A stretch of DNA of 64,000 nucleotides from Ideonella sp. A 288 (GTDB taxonomy: Bacteria > Pseudomonadota > Gammaproteobacteria > Burkholderiales > Burkholderiaceae_C), in the NCBI RefSeq assembly GCF_002198735.1, contig NZ_MWLO01000150.1:17161-81160 (forward strand), given 5' to 3'. Under the pieces are notes generated by a model. That model searched no databases. It saw only the letters and a list, made by a program, of their open reading frames with translations, and had not been told where the DNA came from. Made by a program: the position numbers and the translations under genes. This document shows, piece by piece, positions 45,981-57,225 of the stretch. Each line of letters begins with the position of its first letter. The stretch's first letter is position 1.

Positions 45981-47051
45981 TCACGGGCGCCGGCCCGGGC
46001 GCTCCATGGCCACCTCGGAGCGTTGGAAGCCCAGCGCCTTGTAGAACGCGCTGACCCCACCGCGGCCCGCGCGCAGCACCCAGGTCATCTCGGGGTTGGT
46101 GCCCATCGCGGTGCGGACGAGCCGGCTGCCGACGCCCTGGCCACGGTGGGCTTCGTCCACCACCACCATCGAGATGTAGCTGTTGAACAGGCCATCGCTC
46201 AGCGCCCGCAGGAAGCCGATCACCTGGCCATCGCGCACGGCCACCAGGCAGATCGGCGACCGGCGCAGCAGCTCGGCGAACACCGAGGGATCGGCCACGC
46301 GCGGGCCCCACCCGTTGGCGTCGAGCAGCACGCGCGCCGCCTCGATCTCGTCGGGCGACAGGGGCGATCGGATCTGCAGGTCGCGGCCATCGGCCATCGC
46401 CGGCGCGGGCGGGGCTTCCACCGGCCGGCAGGTGCCCTCGCCATAGGGTGCGGCGCGGAACTCCGGCAAGGCCTCCGCCGCCGCCGACAAGGCCACCAAA
46501 TGCGGAAAGCCCGCCGCCGGCACCACCTGCGGCAGCGTGCGCTGCGCGAAATGCCAGGCCACGGCCACGCTGACGCCCGCCTGCCGCAAGGCCGCCGACG
46601 TCGACACCTCGATCGGCCGCGCCGCCAGGGCCTGCTCCAGTGCCCCGCAGGCGCCCAGCAGTTGCGCCGTGACGCGGTCGACCCAGGGCGCGTGCTGCTT
46701 CTCGGGCGGCCGCAGCCCGCGCTCGTAGATGAGCTGGCCGCTCTTCTCGCAGACGGCCAGCGCCAGGCCGATCAGCCGCAGGTCGTGCTGCCGGTCGTGC
46801 AGGGTCGACGGCATCAGCGTGCGCGGTCGGGCCAGCGCCTCGGCGTAGTCGAGGATCAACGTCGAATCCATCAGCAGCTCGCCGTCGTCGCACACCAGCG
46901 TGGGGGCCTTGACGGCGGGGTTGATCTGCCGGAACTCGTCGAAGGTGCGGAACACCGACAGCGACTGGTGCTCGAAGCGCAGGCCCAGCAGTTGCAGCGA
47001 GATGGCCACCCGCCGCACGAAGGGTGAATCGAGCATGCCGACGAGCTTCAT
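45981..47051 (-). CDS. Glutathione S-transferase / GNAT acetyltransferase fusion
   Basis: 356 residues. Residues 1-205 are a GST: MKLVGMLDSPFVRRVAISLQ, the glutathione-binding VKAPTLVCDDGELLMDSTLILDY and a helical domain. After a Pro/Ala-rich linker (about 205-222), residues 225-350 form a GNAT domain with ISMVVVDEAHRGQGVGSRLV (acetyl-CoA loop RGQGVG) and FYKALGFQRSEVAMERP. The two halves are in one unbroken frame. This pairing is rare. The joint role is unknown; glutathione could be substrate or regulator of an acetylation. Confidence 0.85.
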   Translation of the reverse strand: MKLVGMLDSPFVRRVAISLQLLGLRFEHQSLSVFRTFDEFRQINPAVKAPTLVCDDGELLMDSTLILDYAEALARPRTLMPSTLHDRQHDLRLIGLALAVCEKSGQLIYERGLRPPEKQHAPWVDRVTAQLLGACGALEQALAARPIEVSTSAALRQAGVSVAVAWHFAQRTLPQVVPAAGFPHLVALSAAAEALPEFRAAPYGEGTCRPVEAPPAPAMADGRDLQIRSPLSPDEIEAARVLLDANGWGPRVADPSVFAELLRRSPICLVAVRDGQVIGFLRALSDGLFNSYISMVVVDEAHRGQGVGSRLVRTAMGTNPEMTWVLRAGRGGVSAFYKALGFQRSEVAMERPGRRP

Positions 47052-47079
47052 GGGGGCTCCTGTGCCGAGGGGTCCGGTC

Positions 47080-48147
47080 TCACGCCATGGCCAGCGCCGC
47101 GCCCACCCGCCGCACGAAGCCCGCGGTGTGCGCGGGGTCGAGCCAGCGCACCACCACCACCGCGTCGAAGGCCGGCTCGACCCAGGTGAGGTGACCGCCC
47201 GCGCCGACCATGAAGCTGGCCTCCGGCGACGCGCCGGGAAAGGCCGTGCCGCCGGGGTTCAGCCACATCAGCCAGCCGTAGAACGGCGCGGAGGCGCTGG
47301 GCGCGCGCATTCGCCGCACCCAGTCGGCCGGCACCAGTTGGTGGCCGTCGTGCAGGCCGTCGTCCAGCAGCAGTTGCCCGACGCGCGCCTGGTCTCGTGC
47401 GCCGATCGACACGCCGCCGCCCCAGTGCGTGCCCCCCGGCACCGATTGCACGCGGCGGCCGTTCAATTCCAGCCAGGCGTCGTCGTAGCCGCGCCAGCGC
47501 CAATCGGCCGACGCGCCCAGCGGCCGCATCACGGCCTGGTCGAACACCTCGGGCAGCGGCTGGCCGAACAGGTGCAGCAGCGCCAGTGCCAGCTGGTTGA
47601 TGCGCACGTCGTTGTATTCCCAGTAGCTGCCAGGCGATTGCAGCGGCCGCGCATCGCCCTTGCGGCCGCCGGGCGGGCGCGGGTCGTGCGCCACCTGGCG
47701 CCAGCGGTCCACGGTGTCGGGCAGGCCGAAGCAGCTGCCTTCCCATTCGCTGGTCTGCTCGAGCAGGTGGCGCCAGGTGACGGCGCGGTTGTGCGCGCTG
47801 TCGAAGCCGATGCCGGGCACGCGCGCCACCACCGGTTCGTCCACGTCGGGCAGCAGGCCGCGGCCATGGGCCACGCCGGCCAGCAGCGCCAGGTAGGTCT
47901 TGGCCACGCTGAAGGTCAGGTCGGCGCGCTCGGGATCGCCCCAGGCCACCACTTCGCGGCCATGGCGCCACACCACGCCCGACACGCCGCCGCGCGGGTG
48001 CACCGGGCCGCGCAGGCGGTTGAAGGGCGGCGGGTCGTCGTGGTGCACGCCCCAACGGGCCGGGTCGGCCGCAGGGTCACGCGGCCAGGGCACTTCATGC
48101 GCCTCGGCAAAGGCAATGGGTTCGTCCCAGGGAGCGGTCGTCGTCAT
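47080..48147 (-). CDS. Serine hydrolase, class C beta-lactamase-like
   Basis: 355 residues without a signal peptide, so cytosolic. SxxK is visible as SVAK near residue 81, YxN as YND near 178, and a C-terminal GxG at GAGGH. The fold is that of EstB/6-aminohexanoate-dimer hydrolase relatives, which cleave esters or amides rather than beta-lactams. The start at 48147 begins MTTTAPWDEP. It lies 28 bp upstream of the GST-GNAT fusion on the same strand and may be co-transcribed with it. Confidence 0.82.
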   Translation of the reverse strand: MTTTAPWDEPIAFAEAHEVPWPRDPAADPARWGVHHDDPPPFNRLRGPVHPRGGVSGVVWRHGREVVAWGDPERADLTFSVAKTYLALLAGVAHGRGLLPDVDEPVVARVPGIGFDSAHNRAVTWRHLLEQTSEWEGSCFGLPDTVDRWRQVAHDPRPPGGRKGDARPLQSPGSYWEYNDVRINQLALALLHLFGQPLPEVFDQAVMRPLGASADWRWRGYDDAWLELNGRRVQSVPGGTHWGGGVSIGARDQARVGQLLLDDGLHDGHQLVPADWVRRMRAPSASAPFYGWLMWLNPGGTAFPGASPEASFMVGAGGHLTWVEPAFDAVVVVRWLDPAHTAGFVRRVGAALAMA

Positions 48148-48236
48148 GGCGGTGGTGCGGGCCTGCCCGCGGGCGTGCGTGCGGTGCCGCCACTGTAGGC
48201 GATGCGACGCCCGCCCGGCAGGCGCTGTGGTGCAGG

Positions 48237-48617
48237 CTATGGCACCAGCACGAGGATCCAGTTCACCAGCACCCGCGCATCGTCTTCGGCGATCGCTACG
48301 GCGTTGGGCGGCATCGCCACGTTGCTGACCTTGCCCACCCAATGCCGGGCATTCGGGTTCGAGCCGGTCATCACGATGCGTGTCAGCCGGTCGGAGGCCG
48401 CGGGGTCGTCGCGGTACTTGATGGCGATGTCGCGCCACGCCGGGGCGATGGGCGGCAGCCCGTCGGCGCGCCTGGGCGCCGGCAGGAGGGTGTGGCAGGC
48501 CATGCAACCGCTGGCGTTGGCACGCTGCAGCATGGCCGCGTCGTTCTCGGCCCGGTTGGCGTGGACGACAGGGGTGGCGACGAACAGCGCGGCCATCGCG
48601 CACGACAGGATTCGCAT
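48237..48617 (-). CDS. Monoheme cytochrome c
   Basis: 126 residues. A signal peptide ends near VHA-NR (about residue 20). One heme site, CMACH, lies near residue 38 and a likely Met ligand is in NVAMPPNAVA near 101. It is a class-I soluble cytochrome of the c551/c552 type (GCMACH...PPIAPAWRDIAIKYRDD is characteristic). No partner oxidoreductase is adjacent. Confidence 0.88.
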   Translation of the reverse strand: MRILSCAMAALFVATPVVHANRAENDAAMLQRANASGCMACHTLLPAPRRADGLPPIAPAWRDIAIKYRDDPAASDRLTRIVMTGSNPNARHWVGKVSNVAMPPNAVAIAEDDARVLVNWILVLVP

Positions 48618-48824
48618 CGAGGTTCTCTGGACAGGACGGCCCCAGCGTACGCAATCGGCCCCGCCGCAGCTTGATGGGAGTCAACGCAGAGGCCCTGCGG
48701 CCACAGCGCGTCGGTGCGCACCTATCATGGCCCGCCCCGGCGGCCATGGCGTCGCGAGCCGCTCCCGGCCAGGACGACGCGCCTGGCCCTCGAATCTCCC
48801 CTGTTCCCCTTTGCTGGAGTCACG

Positions 48825-49901
48825 ATGCTCTTCGACCCTGTCCTCGTCCGCTCGCTGCCGCTCGCCAACCGCACGGTGATGGCGCCGATGACGCGCAGCC
48901 GCGCCGTCGACCACAACACCCCCAACGCCCTGATGGCCGAGTACTACGGCCAGCGCGCCTCGGCCGGCCTGATCGTCACCGAAGGCACGGCGCCCTCCCC
49001 CAACGGCCTGGGCTATGCCCGCATCCCGGGGCTCTTCAACGACGCCCAGGTGCGCGGCTGGAAGCTCGTCACCGACGCCGTGCACGCCAAGGGCGGCAAG
49101 ATCGTCGTGCAGCTGATGCACACCGGCCGCGTCACCCACGTGGCCAACCTGCCGGCCGGCGCCGAAGTGCTCGGCCCAGGGGCCGAAGTCTGCCCCGGCG
49201 AGATGTACACCGACGCGCACGCCATGCAACCGCACAGCGCCCCGCGCGCGATGACCGAGGCCGACATCGCCCACGCCGTGGGCGAATACGCGCAATCGGC
49301 CCGGCTGGCCATCGAGGCCGGCTTCGATGGCGTGGAGCTGCATGCCGCCAACGGCTACCTGATCGAGCAGTTCCTCAATGCCAACGTGAACCTGCGCACC
49401 GATGGCTATGGCGGCAGCCCGCAGGGCCGCAACCGCTTTGCGATCGAGGTGGCCCGCGCCTGCGCGGCCGCCATCGGCGGCCAGCGCGTCGGCATCCGCC
49501 TGTCGCCCTATGGCGTGTTCAACGGCACCGGGCCCTATCCCGACGTCGACGCGCAGTACCTGGCGCTGGTCGGCGAGCTCTCGACGCTGGGACTGCTGTA
49601 CCTGCATGTGCTGGACCATTCCGCGATGGGTGCACCGCCGGTGCCGGCCGAACTGAAGGCCCGGCTGCGCGGCGCCTTCAGCGGCCCGTTCATGCTGGCC
49701 GGTGGTTTCGACGGGGCCAGCGCGGAGCAGGCGCTGGTGGCGGGGCAGGCCGACCTCATCGCCTTCGGCCGTCCGTTCCTGGCCAACCCCGACCTGGTCG
49801 AGCGCCTGCGCGTGGGTGCAGACCTCAACGCGCCTGACATGTCCACCTTCTACACACCCGGCCCCAAGGGCTACACCGACTATCCGACGCTTGCGGCCTG
49901 A
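48825..49901 (+). CDS. Old Yellow Enzyme-family NADH:flavin oxidoreductase
   Basis: 358 residues of an FMN TIM barrel. Seen: NRTVMAPMTRSRA at the start, the substrate His/Asn pair in LHAANGYLIEQFLN, and ADLIAFGRPFLANPDLVERL for FMN phosphate. It resembles NemA/xenobiotic reductases that reduce activated C=C bonds of enals, maleimides and nitro esters. Start after TGGAGT. Convergent with a 2,4-dienoyl-CoA reductase gene of the same superfamily. Confidence 0.9.
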   Translation: MLFDPVLVRSLPLANRTVMAPMTRSRAVDHNTPNALMAEYYGQRASAGLIVTEGTAPSPNGLGYARIPGLFNDAQVRGWKLVTDAVHAKGGKIVVQLMHTGRVTHVANLPAGAEVLGPGAEVCPGEMYTDAHAMQPHSAPRAMTEADIAHAVGEYAQSARLAIEAGFDGVELHAANGYLIEQFLNANVNLRTDGYGGSPQGRNRFAIEVARACAAAIGGQRVGIRLSPYGVFNGTGPYPDVDAQYLALVGELSTLGLLYLHVLDHSAMGAPPVPAELKARLRGAFSGPFMLAGGFDGASAEQALVAGQADLIAFGRPFLANPDLVERLRVGADLNAPDMSTFYTPGPKGYTDYPTLAA

Positions 49902-49938
49902 GCGGCCGCCGGCCGGACCGGCCTGACCGGCACGGCCG

Positions 49939-52363
<2,425 letters not shown>

Positions 52364-53108
52364 TCAAAGGCACACGCCCAGGATTTCGCAGAGCGCGTCC
52401 AACGCGCCAGCCGTCAAGAAGCGCGACCGCAAGAACTTGTGTTCCCCGGGCAATGCGGCCCGCACGAGGGGCTCGACCAACTTCAGGCCGGCATCGCTGT
52501 TGGTCAGCAGGACCAGGCCATTGCCCGATCCAGGCATGGCCAGCGCGAACGCGCGGTAGCCCGGGTTATTGCCCCATTGCCAGAGCTGCGCGCCATCTGC
52601 CGCCTGTTCCAGGCCCCAGCCCAATCCCCAACGCAGGTTCAAGCGCGTGTCGACGTCAACCGGTGAGTCGGCGGTCTCCGCCAGCAGGGCCGGGTCGCGC
52701 AGCAATGCGATGAGGAAGCGAGCGTAGTCGTCAACGGTGGTGTAAAGGCTGAACGCCGCCACCGGCTGCTGCAAGGGAACCACCTTGCGCGGCGACCCTT
52801 TGGCCTTGGTGCCTGGCAGCAAGTGCTCGCCGATCTGTGGCGTCCAGCGGCAGCTGCTGCGGCCCATGCCCAGCGGGGTGAAGACCAGTTCTTGCATGAC
52901 TTCGTCCAGCGGCCGGCGCATCACGGCTTCGACGGCCCGCTGCAGCAGAACGTAACCTTCTCCGGAATAGGCCCAGCGAGTGCCCGGTGTGCCTTCGAAG
53001 CGCAGCGGCCCCGATGCCCAGTTGGGCAGCCCGGCCGTGTGCTGCAACAGCATGCGCACGGTCACGGCGCCCAGCAGCGGGTCGGTGACGTCGTCGGTCT
53101 TGCCAGCC
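52364..53108 (-). pseudogene. Serine hydrolase (EstB-like), 3' half of gene cut by an IS21-like element
   Basis: C-terminal 247 codons plus one copy of the AGCC target duplication (53105-53108). Encodes KTDDVTDPLLGAVTVRMLLQHTAGLPNW, WAYSGEGY (YxN position is YSG) and WQWGNNPGYRAF (the HTG/KTG-like element). A GTG at 53065 could start a shorter product, but the active-site SxxK is in the other half. Joining it to 55472-55879 after removing the element and one AGCC gives an unbroken 382-residue protein, so this is a recently interrupted gene. Confidence 0.85.
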
Positions 53109-53200
53109 TGCGTATTCCGGATCTAGAGCGCCAAGCGTTCCGATTGAAAACCGACACCAACTCCTTTTCAAACCCGCCGCCCATTCCGATCCGATTCCGC
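53109..53200. repeat. Left terminal repeat region of the element
   Basis: Contains the outer TGCGTATTCCG, a second unit GCGTTCCGATTG near 53132 and the 21-bp block at 53180-53200. Relative to the right end it has about 31 extra bases between the outer tip and the second unit, which fits one additional terminal repeat. Confidence 0.65.
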
Positions 53201-53446
53201 AACCCCCACAGCACCGCAGGCAACGCGGTATGCCGTGGATCACTTGCACAGGCCTGCGCGCCTCGGTCGGCATGCCGCGACAAGGCACCGTTCTTGGGAA
53301 GGTGTAAGCGCGAGCCAGCCATCTTCTTCGACAGGACCTTCCGGCGGGGCGGTGCAGGCCCAAACCGGCTGACAAATTCGTCGAAGGCCTTCGCGGGGTA
53401 CTACGACGAGGTCGCTCCTATGGCCGACCGAGATGCTCCGAGCCCC
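53201..53446. other. Non-coding stretch inside the element
   Basis: Lies between the left terminal repeats and the cargo gene stop. Frames of 60-90 codons cross it on both strands but none resembles a known protein or a transposase. It could be scar DNA from lost transposase genes. Confidence 0.4.
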
Positions 53447-55282
53447 CTAATCGCCGACACGGTCGAAGGTCCAACCTGAGAAGCGCACGCGTGGCGTCTC
53501 GCCGTTGCGATCTTCAATCTGCACCATGGCACCCACATCGGCCAGCGGGCCGACCGCACGCGCGGCTGTCTGCGAGATCGGCTGCAACAGCGCCACCTGT
53601 GCTCCTCCGCCAAAGGCCCGGTGCATCTTGTACTGCACCCAAAGTCGGCCCTCGGACTGGAACACACGTACCTCGTTCGCCGTGGACAGTGACGCCGTCT
53701 CTCCTTCTGCCAGCCGTGGCTTGTAACTGCCTGTCCAGCGTGCCACGTACGACGGCAGCGAAGCCGGGGGCAGCTTCTCGCCAGCCACTATGCGCTCGTC
53801 GTCCAGCACTGCGATCAGCACCTGCCGTCCTTGGACTTGTCGGCATTCGAAACCCATTTTCGACAGCGTTCCGAGCTCGATCGGCAGCAGACCGGCCAGG
53901 CGGTATCGCAGCCCGAAGCGACCGGCTTCGCCTTCGAGCAGTTCGAGTCGGCGTCCGCCGGCAAGCGCGATCATGTGCTGGCCATCGGGCACAAGTGAGA
54001 CAGGGCCGGCCAGGGTCATGTAGTCGCCTGCGCAGGTCGTGCGCACGGCTAGCCACTGCTCGGGCGGCCAGGCTCGCGCCGCCGGCGTGAAGCCGGGTAC
54101 GTGGACCGTCTGCCGGATGCCCGTGCGCGCCTCCAGAAGCAGCGCGAGCGCGCGCTGCGCGATGCGGTTGACCGAGTTGCCGGCGGCGCCATCGTTCGAA
54201 GCGACAACCACCCCGATCTTGTGCTGCGGCAGCATCATCAGCTGGCTGCGGAAGTACATGGTCGCGCCGCCGTGGTGGGCCACCGGCCCGCCTCCGCGAA
54301 CGGTGTCGGTGCCGAATGTCGTCAGCATCCAGCCCAGGCCGATTCGCATATCGGCATCCAGCGGCACGTCGGCGTTCTGGCGTTCGAGCATCGCCGCCTG
54401 CTGTTCTGCCGGCAGCACAACCTCGCCCACTGCATTGCGCCCGTTGGCGAACTGCATCATCAGAAAACGGCCGAGATCGGTGACGCTGGCATTGAGCCCG
54501 CCCGCCGGCACGTCACGCAAGGCTGGCTCGCGCTGCGGTTTGCCCTGGTAGTGGCCACGTGCCATCCCGTCTACGTCGGGCACAGCGGCACTGAACTGCG
54601 CGTTGCGCAGGCCAAGCGGTGTGAACACTGTCCGGTGCAGGCGCTGCTCGAACGGTTCGCCGGAGCCGGCCTCGATCATCGCGCCGACCAGGTCGAGGCC
54701 GACGTTTGAATACATCAGCATCTGCCCGGGGGGAGCGTCGACCTGGCTATCGGCCAGTGAATGAAGCATCGCGCGAAAGTCGTGCGATGGCGAAGGAGCC
54801 TCCTGCAGCCACATGCCACCGGCCATGTCGCGGGGAAGGCCGGCATGGTGCGTCATCAACTGTCGCAGCGTGATGTCCCCCGCCTGCGGCCAGGCGCTGC
54901 CGATACGAAACCATGGCAGCGTGCGCTGCACGGGAGCGTCCAGATCCAGCGCCCCTTGCGCAACGAGTTGCATTGCAGCGGTGTCGGTGAACAGCTTGCT
55001 GATCGAGCCGACGCGGTACCGCGTTTGGGGCGTGGCAGGCACCTGCGCGGAAGCATCAGCCCAACCGAAACCGCTGGCCCAGACAATGCGCTGGTCATCC
55101 ACCAGTGCAATGCTCAACCCGGCGAGACTCTGCTGCGCGAGTTCGTGCGCGATGTATGTGCCAAGCTGCCGTTGGACTCCATCGAGATCGTCGCGCGGCA
55201 CCGGCTCCGGACGGGGAGGCGCGCTGGCGCAGGCAGCAAGAAGCACGGACAGGGCGAGCGCTGCGGCGAAATTTCGTGGCAT
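53447..55282 (-). CDS. Serine hydrolase lipoprotein, cargo of the IS21-like element
   Basis: 611 residues. Lipobox LAAC at residue 18. The beta-lactamase/transpeptidase fold (about 35-370) has SxxK as SISK near 95, YxN as YSN near 190 and HHGG near 325 at the KTG position. A C-terminal domain of about 200 residues follows (about 405-611), as in larger EstB/AmpH-like hydrolases. All active-site elements are intact. GC content and third-position bias are visibly lower than in flanking chromosomal genes. It is the only gene inside the element and lies in the same orientation as the gene it interrupts. Confidence 0.85.
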   Translation of the reverse strand: MPRNFAAALALSVLLAACASAPPRPEPVPRDDLDGVQRQLGTYIAHELAQQSLAGLSIALVDDQRIVWASGFGWADASAQVPATPQTRYRVGSISKLFTDTAAMQLVAQGALDLDAPVQRTLPWFRIGSAWPQAGDITLRQLMTHHAGLPRDMAGGMWLQEAPSPSHDFRAMLHSLADSQVDAPPGQMLMYSNVGLDLVGAMIEAGSGEPFEQRLHRTVFTPLGLRNAQFSAAVPDVDGMARGHYQGKPQREPALRDVPAGGLNASVTDLGRFLMMQFANGRNAVGEVVLPAEQQAAMLERQNADVPLDADMRIGLGWMLTTFGTDTVRGGGPVAHHGGATMYFRSQLMMLPQHKIGVVVASNDGAAGNSVNRIAQRALALLLEARTGIRQTVHVPGFTPAARAWPPEQWLAVRTTCAGDYMTLAGPVSLVPDGQHMIALAGGRRLELLEGEAGRFGLRYRLAGLLPIELGTLSKMGFECRQVQGRQVLIAVLDDERIVAGEKLPPASLPSYVARWTGSYKPRLAEGETASLSTANEVRVFQSEGRLWVQYKMHRAFGGGAQVALLQPISQTAARAVGPLADVGAMVQIEDRNGETPRVRFSGWTFDRVGD

Positions 55283-55378
55283 GGGGCTTCTAAAGGGTGC
55301 GGTGTTATGGATTGTGGCAACACAACGTGGAAGCCTCTAACCCTTAGACGTCAGGTCTCGCCAACAGGGTTGCGTTGG

Positions 55379-55471
55379 ACTGCCGACTGCATAGGGCGGG
55401 ATGGCGGAATCGGATCGGAATGGGTGGCGCGTTTGAACTGGAATACGTGGTGCCATCAATCGGAATGCGCA
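55379..55471. repeat. Right terminal repeat region of the element
   Basis: Holds the inverted 21-bp block at 55404-55424, then two further units (GGAATACGTGGTG and CGGAATGCGCA) spaced by about 22 bp, ending at 55471. This periodic GGAAT spacing is characteristic of IS21-type transposase-binding arrays. Confidence 0.65.
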
Positions 55472-55879
55472 AGCCGGCCCTTGGTGCAGCGGATCGAAGG
55501 CATGCCGATAGCCTCGCGGCAGGTACTGCAGGACCGGTGCGTCCAGCGCCAGGTGGCCCTGTTGCACCAGCTTCAGCACGGCAAAGGCGAACACCGGTTT
55601 GCTCAGTGACGCGGCCTGGAACACGCTGTCAGGCCGCACCTGCAGCACAGGATCGCAGCCGGACGCGGTCGTGACCGACTGCAGTTCGCGCTGCTGGATG
55701 ACTGCCACCGCGGCGCCGCAGACATGATGTTGCTGCGCCAGATGCTCAAGCCGTCCCGCCGCGGCGGCCGGTGCAAGGCCGGCGTCGGGCGGCGAGGCGC
55801 AGGACGCCATCAGCATCAGCGCCGCGAGCCAGGCACGGCGGCCGAAACCCTGCACGGCGAAAGTCAGGTATCGAGACAT
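55472..55879 (-). pseudogene. Serine hydrolase (EstB-like), 5' half of gene cut by an IS21-like element
   Basis: 136 codons from ATG 55879 to the insertion point. Encodes a signal sequence with lipobox (LMLMASC, Cys27), then AAVAVIQQRELQ and the active-site FQAASLSK (SxxK). The intact reading ends PLHQGPA. The frame runs on 45 codons into element DNA before a stop at 55337. Followed after excision by GKTDDVTDP from the other half. The product as it stands lacks YxN and the third motif, so it cannot be active. Confidence 0.85.
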
Positions 55880-55906
55880 GCCGGCAGCCTAACGGACGCC
55901 ACGCGC

Positions 55907-57133
55907 TCAAAGCGCAATCGACTGCTGCTTCAACACCTCGGCCAGTGCCTGGTCGATGCGTCCCAGGACCCAGCTGGTGCCGTCCTCGGCGAAGTGGCCC
56001 GTGTTGCTCAGGCCGAACACGGCGAACTCGCCGGCCCGGTCTACCACCACCTCGGCCATGAAGCCGGGCTCGTGGCCGGTGTGGGTCAGCAGCATCCGCT
56101 TGGGCGTGGCCATGGCCTGCCAGCCCCAGAGGTAGCGGCCGTCAGGCGCCGCGCGCAGGTCGTCCACATAGGCCTGCGGCAGCGGCGTGGGCTCGCCTCG
56201 CAGCGCCCGCACGTGCCAGCGCAGCCAGTGGGCATAGGCCTCGCCGGTGCAGGCCCAGTTGCCGGCAGGGCCGATGATGTCCAGCCAGTCCTTGGTGGCC
56301 AGCGCTTCCTCGCTGGCCACGACCACGGCCAGGGCGCCTGCCGCGCCTTCGTGCCCCCACACGATGTCGGCCGGGCCGGGCACCATCGAGCGCCACACGC
56401 CTTGCAGCGCCAGAGGCTGCACCAGCACTTCGTCGAACACCGTCTCGAACGCCTTGCCGGTGCGTGCCTCGACGATCGCGGCCGCCAGGATGTAGCCGGC
56501 GTTCGAATAGTTGAAGTCGCGCCCCGGCGCCACACCGACCGCCGGCGCCTGGGCCAGCAACCAGCGCGCGAAGTAAGCGCGGCGGCCGGCCAGCGTGGTT
56601 GGCAGCGGGCCGGTGTCGGCTTCAACAGCCGTGATGAAGGCCACCTCGTCCTCGCCGCTTCCGTTGAAGGCGGGCAGGCCGGCGCGGTGGTTCAGCAGGT
56701 CGGCCAGGGTCACCTGCGCGTAGGCGGGGTGGATGTCGGCGGCCCACTCGGCAAAGGCTTGCGGCAGCGTCAGCTGCAGCGCCGGGCCGCCGCGCTCTGC
56801 CAGCGCCAGGATGGCGGCGCTGGTCATGGCCTTGGTGTTGGAGCCGATGGCCAGGCGGTCCTGCAGGTCCAGCGGCGCGCCCTGGCCCATGCGGCGCTTG
56901 CCGGCCACGGCCACGCTGCGGGTCTGCAGCGTCACCTGGCCGAGCAACAGGCCCACCAGGCCATCGGCCACGCCAGTGTTGGCCTGGGTCTGAAGCACGG
57001 CCGTGGTCTCTTCCTGCTCCGACTCATCGGATCCGCCGCCGCATGCGGCCAAGCCCAGGGCGAGCCCGCTGGTGAGGATCAGCTGCAGCACCGAACGGCG
57101 GTGCAGGGGGGAAGAAGTGGCGTTGCGTGACAT
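55907..57133 (-). CDS. Serine hydrolase lipoprotein, class C beta-lactamase-like
   Basis: 408 residues. A Tat-like start (HRRSVLQLILTSG) leads to lipobox LAAC near residue 31. SxxK appears as SNTK near 98, YxN as YSN near 208 and HTG near 350. It is closest in layout to D-alanyl-D-alanine carboxypeptidase/EstB-type exported hydrolases. The 3' end is 27 bp from the start of the disrupted hydrolase on the same strand. Three hydrolases of one fold therefore lie within 5 kb, but their sequences are clearly different. Confidence 0.85.
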   Translation of the reverse strand: MSRNATSSPLHRRSVLQLILTSGLALGLAACGGGSDESEQEETTAVLQTQANTGVADGLVGLLLGQVTLQTRSVAVAGKRRMGQGAPLDLQDRLAIGSNTKAMTSAAILALAERGGPALQLTLPQAFAEWAADIHPAYAQVTLADLLNHRAGLPAFNGSGEDEVAFITAVEADTGPLPTTLAGRRAYFARWLLAQAPAVGVAPGRDFNYSNAGYILAAAIVEARTGKAFETVFDEVLVQPLALQGVWRSMVPGPADIVWGHEGAAGALAVVVASEEALATKDWLDIIGPAGNWACTGEAYAHWLRWHVRALRGEPTPLPQAYVDDLRAAPDGRYLWGWQAMATPKRMLLTHTGHEPGFMAEVVVDRAGEFAVFGLSNTGHFAEDGTSWVLGRIDQALAEVLKQQSIAL

Positions 57134-57225
57134 GAAAGGTCCACAGAGTTGCGATGCCCGGCAGTGTGCGAGGCGGCACCCAAAGAGAGGCCAAAGTCCG
57201 CGCTTGCCACGCCCCCCCCCGCAGT

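Larger units (their letters stand above)
53109..55471. mobile_element. 2,363-bp transposase-less element with IS21-like ends
   Basis: It starts TGCGTATTCCG and ends CGGAATGCGCA, so both ends run TG...CA. Near each end several ATTCCG-type repeats occur at about 20-30 bp spacing, and 21 bp (53180-53200) recur perfectly inverted at 55404-55424. AGCC flanks it on both sides. These traits (TG...CA ends, multiple terminal repeats, short duplications) are those of IS21-family elements. Neither istA nor istB is present; the only gene is a complete serine hydrolase. It therefore looks like a passenger-carrying, non-autonomous element. Confidence 0.75.

Noticed and set aside
47080..48147. True beta-lactamase
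   Set aside because: No signal peptide and an EstB-like layout; esterase or amidase activity is more likely.
52364..53065. Independent hydrolase starting at GTG 53065
   Set aside because: It would lack the SxxK nucleophile, and the missing half is found on the other side of the element in the same frame.
53109..55471. istA or istB transposase inside the IS21-like element
   Set aside because: All frames between the terminal repeats were examined; only the 611-residue hydrolase looks coding.
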